Positions 31,681 through 38,764 of a DNA stretch of 38,764 nucleotides are shown one piece after another. Made by a program: the position numbers and the translations under genes. The stretch lies in assembly GCA_945928315.1 (NCBI GenBank), contig CAMENN010000013.1, positions 1-38,764 of the forward strand, given 5' to 3'. Origin of the DNA: an uncultured Clostridia bacterium (GTDB lineage: Bacteria; Bacillota; Clostridia; Christensenellales; Aristaeellaceae). The notes under the pieces are model-generated. The model made no database searches. It was not told where the DNA came from and worked only from the letters and a program-made list of their open reading frames with translations. Each line of letters begins with the position of its first letter. Within the stretch, counting starts at the first letter, position 1.

Positions 31681-31795
31681 CCCGATAAGCACAGAAGTGC
31701 CTGAAACAGCGCGAAGCGGGGAAGGGTCAAGGAATGGAATCCCTTGTGGGGTTTGGGACGGCAGTCCCAACGTAGCCCCGTCGCGAAGCGATACC
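31681..31795. repeat. Structured intergenic element
   Basis: A chain of short inverted repeats: GCAC/GTGC near 31689–31700; CAAGG (31728–31732) / CCTTG (31742–31746); a composite stem GGGG (31748–31751) + TTGGGAC (31753–31759), loop GGCA, GTCCCAA (31764–31770) + CCCC (31776–31779); then TCGC (31781–31784) / GCGA (31788–31791). The GGGTTTGGGACGGCAGTCCCAA core resembles palindromic intergenic repeats known in many Clostridia. It could be a non-coding RNA or a repeat; no gene fits. Confidence 0.4.
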
Positions 31796-31848
31796 TGACA
31801 GTGAATCTCCGCAGTCTGTGCTGATCATCCCGGCCACCCGTACATAAA

Positions 31849-31881
31849 GCGCGCCGCCCGGCAGAAGACCGGGCGGCGCGC
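31849..31881 (-). terminator. Very strong hairpin terminator of plsY operon
   Basis: GCGCGCCGCCCGG (31849–31861) pairs perfectly with CCGGGCGGCGCGC (31869–31881) over a 7-base loop. On the minus strand TTTATG follows, and the + strand is followed by a T-rich run, so it may act on both strands. Confidence 0.8.
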
Positions 31882-31887
31882 AGTCTG

Positions 31888-32502
31888 TTATTTCTTTTTT
31901 CCGGTGAGCGAGCTGAAATCCAGCCGGCTCTCCCTGTGCTGCACAAGGCGCACGATGTTGCCGCGATGGCGGTAGATGACGAAGCCGCCGATGAGGATGG
32001 ACAGGCCCCAGATCAGCGGGTCATACGGCGTGCTCAGCACGACGAGCAGCGGGAACGTCACCGCAGCGGCGATGGAGCCCGCGGAGACGTAGTGCGTGAA
32101 GAACACGATGAGCAGAAACACGCAAAATGCCGTCAGCGCCTGCCAGGGGAAGACGAAGAGCAGCGCGCCAAAGCTGGTGGCGATGCCCTTGCCGCCCTTG
32201 AAGCCGAAGAAGATGGGGTAGCTGTGGCCGAGCACCGCGCCCGCGACGCCCAGCAGCCCGCCCAGCGTTCCGCCAACGAGCGCCTTGCCCACAAAGACGG
32301 CGATGATGCCCTTGAGGATGTCGCCGACGAAGGTCGAGAGCGCCATCGCGCGGCCGTGCACGCGCAGCATGTTCGTTGTGCCGGAGTTGCCGCTGCCCTG
32401 GCTGCGGATGTCGCTGTTCTTGACCAGCCTGGAGAGCAGCACGCCGGTGGAGATGCTTCCAAGCAGATAGCCGATGACGAGGGTGAGAATCATGCGGAGC
32501 AT
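31888..32502 (-). CDS. plsY: Glycerol-3-phosphate acyltransferase PlsY
   Basis: Integral membrane enzyme that moves an acyl group from acyl-phosphate to glycerol 3-phosphate, the first step of phospholipid synthesis. The 204-residue protein has about five transmembrane helices and the three PlsY motifs: GSGNSGTTN (the usual GSGNPGATN with two changes), YPIFFGFKGGKGIATSFG, and the C-terminal RHRGNIVRL. It lies 3 bases after der, at the end of a DUF512–der–plsY operon, an order often found in Clostridia. The start is the ATG at 32502. Confidence 0.95.
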   Translation of the reverse strand: MLRMILTLVIGYLLGSISTGVLLSRLVKNSDIRSQGSGNSGTTNMLRVHGRAMALSTFVGDILKGIIAVFVGKALVGGTLGGLLGVAGAVLGHSYPIFFGFKGGKGIATSFGALLFVFPWQALTAFCVFLLIVFFTHYVSAGSIAAAVTFPLLVVLSTPYDPLIWGLSILIGGFVIYRHRGNIVRLVQHRESRLDFSSLTGKKK

Positions 32503-32505
32503 CGG

Positions 32506-33837
32506 TCAGTCCTCCTTTTGTTTCTTTTCGCGCAGGATGAAGCGAAGCGGCGTTCCTTCGAAGCCGAAGGACTTGCGGAACTGGTTCTCCAGATACCGCT
32601 GGTAGGCGAAGTGCATGAGCTTTTCGTCGTTGACGAAGAAGACGAACGTCGGCGGGCAGACGCTCTGCTGCGTCGCGTAGTAGATTTTGAGGCGGCGGCC
32701 GTTCGAATACGGCGGCTGGAGGGCGGCGGTCGCGTCGGCGAGGATGTCGTTGAGCAGGCCCGTGGTGATGCGCCGGGAGGTCTGCTCATAGACGCCCCTG
32801 ACGGTATCGAGCACCTTGCCAACGCGCTGGCCCGTCAGCGCGGAGATGAAGATCACCGGGGCGTAGTCCATGAATTTGAGGTCCTCGATGACCTTCTTGC
32901 GGTACTCCTCCATGGTGCCGGTTTCCTTCTCGATGGCGTCCCACTTGTTGACGACGATGACCGCGGCCTTGCCCTCCTCGTGGACATAGCCCGCGACCTT
33001 GGTGTCCTGCTCGGTGACGCCGTCCTCCGCGTTGATGACGATCAGCGCGACGTCGGCACGGCGCACGGCGGCAAGCGCGCGCACGATGCTGTAGCGCTCG
33101 ATGGATTCCTCCTCGATGGCGCGCTTGCGGCGGATGCCCGCGGTGTCAATGATGTTGTAGCGCTGTCCGTCGCGCACGAAGGCCGTGTCGATGGCGTCGC
33201 GCGTGGTGCCCGCGATGTCGGAAACCATAGAGCGCTCCTGGCCGAGAATCCGGTTGACGAGGCTCGACTTGCCCACGTTCGGTCGGCCGACGACGGCGAT
33301 CTGAATGGTGTGCTCGTCCTCCTCGGTGGAATCCTTGTCCTCCGGGAAGCGGCTGACCATCTCATCGAGCAGGTCGCCCAGGCCCAGCATGTTCGTGGAG
33401 GAGATGGGAAACGGATCGCCCAGGCCCAGCGCGTAGAAGTCGTACACCGTGTCGCTCATCTCCTGATAGTCGACCTTGTTGACCACCAGAATGACCGGCT
33501 TGTGGCTGCGGCGCAGCATGGTCGCCACGTCCTGATCATCCGCCGTCAGCCCCGCGCGTCCGTCGGTGAAGAAGAGGATGACGTCGCACGTCTCGATGGC
33601 GATCTCCGCCTGACGGCGCATCTGTTTGAGCAGGATGTCGTCCGTGCGCGGCTCGATGCCGCCGGTGTCAATCAGCGTGAATTTGTGGTTCAGCCACTCG
33701 CAGTCCGCGTAGATGCGGTCGCGGGTGACGCCGGGGGTGTCCTCCACGATGGAGATGCGCCGTCCGGCGATCTTGTTGAAGAAGGTGGATTTGCCGACGT
33801 TCGGCCTGCCGACCACGGCGACAAGGGGTTTAGCCAT
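32506..33837 (-). CDS. der: Ribosome biogenesis GTPase Der (EngA)
   Basis: Essential double GTPase that helps assemble the 50S ribosomal subunit. The 443-residue protein has two Era-type G domains, each with GRPNVGKS (first at residues 10–17, second near 183–190), DTGGIEP and DTAGIRRK switch regions, NKVDY and NKWDAIE specificity motifs, and a C-terminal KH-like domain ending in GTPLRFIL. The ATG 33837 starts the canonical MAKPLVAVVGRP; a longer in-frame extension upstream lies in the neighbouring gene and is rejected. It overlaps the stop of the upstream DUF512 gene by 8 bases. Confidence 0.97.
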   Translation of the reverse strand: MAKPLVAVVGRPNVGKSTFFNKIAGRRISIVEDTPGVTRDRIYADCEWLNHKFTLIDTGGIEPRTDDILLKQMRRQAEIAIETCDVILFFTDGRAGLTADDQDVATMLRRSHKPVILVVNKVDYQEMSDTVYDFYALGLGDPFPISSTNMLGLGDLLDEMVSRFPEDKDSTEEDEHTIQIAVVGRPNVGKSSLVNRILGQERSMVSDIAGTTRDAIDTAFVRDGQRYNIIDTAGIRRKRAIEEESIERYSIVRALAAVRRADVALIVINAEDGVTEQDTKVAGYVHEEGKAAVIVVNKWDAIEKETGTMEEYRKKVIEDLKFMDYAPVIFISALTGQRVGKVLDTVRGVYEQTSRRITTGLLNDILADATAALQPPYSNGRRLKIYYATQQSVCPPTFVFFVNDEKLMHFAYQRYLENQFRKSFGFEGTPLRFILREKKQKED

Positions 33838-35146
33838 GTGTTTCCTCCGTTCCGCGCAGGGCATAGAGCAGCTCGGCGCCGTCGTCGGGGACGGGCGTGA
33901 TGCGGATGCCCAATGCGCTTTGCGCCTGTTCAAGCGTCATGTCGTCCAGGAAGATGTCCTCACCCTCCCGGAGCATGCTTTCAGTGATGAGTATTTCGTC
34001 GGCGGGGACGCCGCGCAGCTGCGCGACCAGGTCCTGCCCGGTGATGAGGCCGGAGACCGTGACCGTCTCGCCGAAAAAGACGTTGCGGATGGGGCGCACG
34101 TCGATGTCAACGCCCGGGACGGGATGCGCGCTGACCAGCTCGCGCATGAAGCCGGCCACGGACGTGCCCGTCGCCATGACGACGCGTCGGGGGACGGCCC
34201 CGCTGTCGTCGGGATCCAGACGCAGGGCTGTCAGAAATTCATCGCGCAGGCGGCAGAGCAGCCCCACGCCGTTTTCAAACTGCGGGAAGTCCTCATAGCT
34301 CTCCACGTCCGGAATCGGCAGCCCGGCGATCTGATAGAACTCGTCCGACGGGAAGACAAAGCGCGTGCCGTGCTCGCTCAGCATCCGCTGCTGGAATGCA
34401 TGGGCGACGCGCACCACCTCGGCGGCTTCCTCCTTCGTGTAGGGACGAAGGGGGGTGAGGTGCTCGCGGTAGCGCGTCAGGCCCACGGGCACCAGCGCGG
34501 CGGTCAGCGCATGCGGCGCGAGGGACGCAAGGTCCGTGAGCGTGCGCTCAAGCTCCGGCCCGTCGTTGATCCCGGGACAGAGCACGATCTGGCAGTGGAA
34601 GCTCATGTTGTTGTCGGCGAAGCGGCGCAGGTGCTCCATGATGCGGTCTGCATGGATGTGATGCAGCATCCTCTTGCGCAGCTCGCCGTTGGTCGTGTGC
34701 ACGGAGATGTAGAGCGGGCTGGCGTGGCGCTCGATGATGCGGTCCATCTCCCGGGCGGGGAGGTTGGTCAGCGTCACGAAGTTGCCCGCCATGAGCGAAA
34801 GCCGCCAGTCGTCGTCACGCACATACAGGCTCGGGCGCATGCCCGGCGGCATCTGCTCGATGAAGCAGAACATGCAGTGGTTGGCGCACGTCTTGGGACA
34901 GCTCATCAGCGAGGACTCGAGCGTGAGCCCCAGCGGCTCCTCCGTCAGCTTATGGATGTGCACGGTGCGCTCACGGCCCTGCTCGTCTGTGAGCAGCAGC
35001 TCCAGCGACGGGCGTGCCGTCAAAAACTGGTAATCCACCTGATCGAGCACCGGCGTGCGGCTGATGGAGACGAGCGTCTCACCCGCGCGAATGCCGCTGC
35101 GGGCGGCCAGTGAGCCGGGCGCCACGGCCACAATGCGCTGTGACAT
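33830..35146 (-). CDS. DUF512 family protein (PDZ plus CxxxCxxC iron-sulfur site)
   Basis: A 438-residue protein of the DUF512 group. The N-terminus is a PDZ-like domain (1 to about 60, with APGSLAARSGIRAGETLVSI). The middle has a radical-SAM-like cysteine motif, Cys87, Cys91 and Cys94 in CANHCMFCF, followed by barrel-like segments. The C-terminal DUF512 part includes the conserved FFGETVTVSGLITGQDL stretch. Its biochemical role is unknown; relation to radical-SAM enzymes is inferred from the cysteine spacing and PDZ/barrel order. It heads the cluster with der and plsY and has its own promoter at 35207–35235. Confidence 0.9.
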   Translation of the reverse strand: MSQRIVAVAPGSLAARSGIRAGETLVSISRTPVLDQVDYQFLTARPSLELLLTDEQGRERTVHIHKLTEEPLGLTLESSLMSCPKTCANHCMFCFIEQMPPGMRPSLYVRDDDWRLSLMAGNFVTLTNLPAREMDRIIERHASPLYISVHTTNGELRKRMLHHIHADRIMEHLRRFADNNMSFHCQIVLCPGINDGPELERTLTDLASLAPHALTAALVPVGLTRYREHLTPLRPYTKEEAAEVVRVAHAFQQRMLSEHGTRFVFPSDEFYQIAGLPIPDVESYEDFPQFENGVGLLCRLRDEFLTALRLDPDDSGAVPRRVVMATGTSVAGFMRELVSAHPVPGVDIDVRPIRNVFFGETVTVSGLITGQDLVAQLRGVPADEILITESMLREGEDIFLDDMTLEQAQSALGIRITPVPDDGAELLYALRGTEETHG

Positions 35147-35206
35147 GCGAACAAAACACCTCTTCAGATCCCGCGGACAAGGCCCGCTCTCAAATTAACC
35201 CACCAT

Positions 35207-35235
35207 ATTATGAACGATCTTGCCGCCAAAGTCAA
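35207..35235 (-). promoter_or_regulatory. Sigma-A promoter of the DUF512–der–plsY operon
   Basis: On the minus strand TTGACT (35235–35230) and CATAAT (35212–35207) are 17 bases apart, giving a leader of about 55 bases before the ATG. Confidence 0.75.
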
Positions 35236-35254
35236 GCGGATTTGGAAAAGAGGA

Positions 35255-35282
35255 AAAGCGTCCCGTCGCTGCGGAACGCTTT
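35255..35282 (-). terminator. Terminator of spoIIP
   Basis: AAAGCGT-c-CCG (35255–35265) pairs with CGG-a-ACGCTTT (35272–35282) over a 6-base loop. On the minus strand it is followed by TCCTCTTTT. Confidence 0.7.
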
Positions 35283-35294
35283 GGGATGGGAAAA

Positions 35295-36479
35295 TCAGGT
35301 CTCGTCCTCCGGCCTTTTGCCCATCAGGCCACCGGTCATCTCGCTGACATTGCGGCCGAGCTTGCGCGTCATGGCCTTGCCGCCGCCCGTCTGAGCCAGC
35401 AGGAAGATGACCGCGCCCACCACCACGGCGATGATCAGCCAGGCGATGCCGGAGACGGAGCCCTTCGTCTTTTCGGCGCTCTGCGTCTTTTGCGCGGAGG
35501 ACGAGGCTCCTTCAGCGCTGGCGCTGCCCGTCTGCGGGCCGTAGAGCGCCGTGCTCACGACGTTGGCCATCAGGCCGGTCGATTCCAGCGCGCGCTCCTT
35601 GCTGATGGTGTGCGTGCCAAACTCGATGAGGATCGCGTTGGGCGAGAGGTCCTGATTGTAGTTGCCCTTGCCGATGAAGATGTCCTTGATCAGGCCGGGA
35701 TACTGCTTGTCCGCCACGGCCTTGATCTCCTTGGCGAACTCGCGGTTGACCCCGCTGTTCTGGTTGCTGCGGCCCACGAGCAGGCGCACCTGCGAGGCAT
35801 TCTCACCGTTGATGGTGCAGGTATATTCGCTCTGGTCGGGAATGCCGTCCCGGTGGATGTCGATGATGGCGTCCGGCTGCTTCTGCAACAGGCGCTCCGC
35901 CGTCTGACGGCTGCGGCGGTAGGCGCCGGAGTCGTGCGGCAAATGCGTCGATTCATCGAGGATGACATCGATGCCCTGCGCCTGCAGCGCGTCGCGGAAC
36001 TCGCGGGCCACGTCGTAGATGCCGCCCTGACCGTTGATGCTCTGCGTGCCGTCGGAGGGCACATAGCTCTCGTCGCTGTGGGTGACGTACATCGCGATGA
36101 GCTTCCGGCTGTCTGTATCGCTGCCGGAGTTGCCGGCGGCGGGGACACTCATGTCCGCAAAGACGGCCTGTGCCTCGCCGGTGTCCAGCCAGGAGACGTC
36201 CGGCATGGTCTCCTCGCCGATGCGCTCAGCGATGGCGGAGCTGCCGGAGACCGTCGCGATGCGGTAGAGCGCGTTGTCCTGCGCGATATACTCATCGCCC
36301 TCGTGCAGCGCGCCGCAGAACGTGAACAGCTTCGCGCCCGCGGAATCGAGGACGACGTGCAGCTGCTCCGCGGCATCGTCGCCCTCCGCTTCCTCCGCGG
36401 AGACCGGCGCCGTGCAGGCTGCGTAGAGCATGACGGCCAGCGCCAGGGAGAGCAGCAGGCGAAGTCCCTTTTCCTTCAT
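35295..36479 (-). CDS. spoIIP: Stage II sporulation protein P (SpoIIP)
   Basis: Peptidoglycan amidase/endopeptidase that, with SpoIID and SpoIIM, thins septal wall during engulfment. The 394-residue protein has a signal-like N-terminus (5–26). The catalytic domain carries the metal and active-site motifs THSDESY (His134), LPHDSGAYRRSRQTA (His182), DIHRDG (His209), NREFA and LIEFGTHT (Glu286, His290). A C-terminal linker (about 315–340) and a hydrophobic segment (about 345–362) follow, so a C-terminal anchor is possible; typical SpoIIP relies on the N-terminal helix. The start ATG 36479 overlaps the TGA of the DUF1614 gene (ATGA). Confidence 0.94.
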   Translation of the reverse strand: MKEKGLRLLLSLALAVMLYAACTAPVSAEEAEGDDAAEQLHVVLDSAGAKLFTFCGALHEGDEYIAQDNALYRIATVSGSSAIAERIGEETMPDVSWLDTGEAQAVFADMSVPAAGNSGSDTDSRKLIAMYVTHSDESYVPSDGTQSINGQGGIYDVAREFRDALQAQGIDVILDESTHLPHDSGAYRRSRQTAERLLQKQPDAIIDIHRDGIPDQSEYTCTINGENASQVRLLVGRSNQNSGVNREFAKEIKAVADKQYPGLIKDIFIGKGNYNQDLSPNAILIEFGTHTISKERALESTGLMANVVSTALYGPQTGSASAEGASSSAQKTQSAEKTKGSVSGIAWLIIAVVVGAVIFLLAQTGGGKAMTRKLGRNVSEMTGGLMGKRPEDET

Positions 36480-37111
36480 GCGTGCTGACCTCCTTCTGCG
36501 GCGTGCTGCTCGCGGCCGCGGGCGATACGCTCCATCAGCTCGCCGAACAGCTCGCACAGCAGCACGGCGGTGACGCCGGAGAGCACCACCGCGTCGAGCG
36601 CGCCCGCGCTGCCCAGATGCACGGTCTGGCTGATGCCATTGCGCCAGTTGACGACGCCGACCGCCGCGTCGGCGAGAATGACGCCGAGGATGCCCGCGAC
36701 AAACGCGCTGCGGCGGGAGCGGCCGAGAATCCACGCGATCGCGCCGCCGCACAGCCCGTAGAGGATCATCGGGTCAAAGGGCATCGTGACCGGGTCGGCG
36801 GGGAAGAATACGCTGATGGCGTAGACGGCTGCCGCCGTGAGCACGGAGGCGACCAGGCACCGCCCGCGCTCCATGCCCGTGCCCGCATGGAAGAACAGAT
36901 AGACGCACACCGCCAGCGGGACGATGGCGCCGCCCCAGTTGAGTGTGACCGCGCCCAGGTTCAGGTCGGGCAGCCAGCCGCCGATGAAGATCGCCGCGAC
37001 GCAAAGGAGCGCCTGCTTGTCCGTGAGCGCCATGCGGTCGAGAACGCGCTGGAGCACGCCGAAGAGGATCAGCAGCGCGAGCACGACCAGAAGAATCATG
37101 CCAAGTGACAT
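36476..37111 (-). CDS. DUF1614 domain membrane protein
   Basis: A 211-residue polytopic membrane protein with about six helices, of the DUF1614 family found in spore-forming Clostridia, often beside spoIIP. Typical features are the RVLDRMALTDKQALL opening, NWGGAIVPLAVCVYLFFHAGTG, and GRSRRSAFVAGILGVILADA, then GSAGALDAVVLSGV. Function is unknown; the pairing with spoIIP and translational overlap suggest a link to sporulation, by inference. The start ATG at 37111 has GAGG 8 bases upstream and is preferred over an in-frame ATG further upstream at 37150. Confidence 0.88.
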   Translation of the reverse strand: MSLGMILLVVLALLILFGVLQRVLDRMALTDKQALLCVAAIFIGGWLPDLNLGAVTLNWGGAIVPLAVCVYLFFHAGTGMERGRCLVASVLTAAAVYAISVFFPADPVTMPFDPMILYGLCGGAIAWILGRSRRSAFVAGILGVILADAAVGVVNWRNGISQTVHLGSAGALDAVVLSGVTAVLLCELFGELMERIARGREQHAAEGGQHA

Positions 37112-37151
37112 GGAAACGACCTCGCTTTCTTCGATGGAATGGATGCGCATA

Positions 37152-37179
37152 GCATGTCCGGCGGCGCGCCGGACGATGC
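37152..37179. promoter_or_regulatory. Long GC inverted repeat in the DUF1614/topoisomerase divergent region
   Basis: GCAT+GTCCGGCG (37152–37163) pairs with CGCCGGAC (37167–37174), a bulged G, and ATGC (37176–37179), with only a GCG loop. No T-run follows on either strand, so it is not an intrinsic terminator; it may be an operator or a leader structure of the minus-strand genes. Confidence 0.35.
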
Positions 37180-37241
37180 ATGCGGCAAAACATGGGGAAT
37201 GCGCACACGTCCGCAGGCGGAAATGCGGGCAGAATAAGGAA

Positions 37242-37270
37242 TTGCAAAAAACGGGAGGTTATGGTAATAT
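37242..37270 (+). promoter_or_regulatory. Sigma-A promoter of the topoisomerase B gene
   Basis: TTGCAA (37242–37247) and TAATAT (37265–37270) with a 17-base spacer, followed by a leader of about 28 bases with AAGGAGGG ahead of the ATG. Confidence 0.65.
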
Positions 37271-37304
37271 ATAGCGTTGTACGATCGCAAGGAGGGCTTG
37301 ATCA

Positions 37305-38764
<1,460 letters not shown>

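Noticed and set aside
31936-33900. 654-residue + frame opposite plsY and der
   Set aside because: It is the complement of two conserved genes, with Ala/Asp/Val/His-rich composition from codon bias and no domains.

Overview
The window reads as a GC-rich, endospore-forming, strictly anaerobic Bacillota (class Clostridia) chromosome. The support is a SpoIIP sporulation amidase next to a DUF1614 protein, a DUF512–der–plsY cluster, an oxygen-sensitive class III ribonucleotide reductase (nrdD/nrdG), a VanW-family protein, and Thr-Pro linkers of the kind common in high-GC gut Clostridia. I cannot name a genus. Coding density is high, codon third positions are strongly G/C, and several sigma-A-type promoters are near consensus.

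Layout. 1–2459 (+): 3' part of ftsY, a small membrane protein, a dusB-type tRNA-dihydrouridine synthase, then a tRNA-Leu(CAG) with its own perfect promoter and two tandem terminators. 2729–9403 (+): a three-gene module of two paralogous extracellular solute-binding proteins, each carrying a 5'-nucleotidase C-terminal domain, followed by a hybrid sensor histidine kinase; no permease lies nearby. 9638–12495: a patatin-like phospholipase (+), a VanW protein (-) and two uncharacterised small genes that converge and overlap. 12701–16403 (+): a membrane-anchored PQQ-type beta-propeller protein on a Thr-Pro linker, then glycerol kinase. 16542–20803 (+): an ABC-2 type exporter operon (large extracytoplasmic protein, ATPase, permease). 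21107–22177 (+): branched-chain aminotransferase. 22296–26218 (+): an unknown protein, an RluA-type pseudouridine synthase, a Cof-type HAD phosphatase and a DUF362 ferredoxin-like protein. 26273–29944 (-): nrdD, nrdG, dut and msrC, joining anaerobic dNTP synthesis, dUTP removal and methionine sulfoxide repair. 30437–31679 (+): a purine-type phosphoribosyltransferase and a triple-LysM protein. 31888–35146 (-): plsY, der and a DUF512 radical-SAM-like protein. 35295–37111 (-): spoIIP and DUF1614. 37305–end (+): a type IIA topoisomerase B subunit cut by the window edge.

The most unusual content is the SBP/5'-nucleotidase-domain pair plus hybrid kinase at 2729–9403, preceded by a leader with two predicted stem-loops. 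I read it as a candidate extracellular ligand-sensing system; the ligand and the output are not visible here. Secondary points are RNA-level arrangements: a terminator whose 3' arm holds the next gene's Shine-Dalgarno (31013–31068), a leader that could hide the ribosome site of the phosphoribosyltransferase, a structured intergenic element at 31681–31795, and a possible NrdR box before nrdD. Most of the remainder is ordinary housekeeping.
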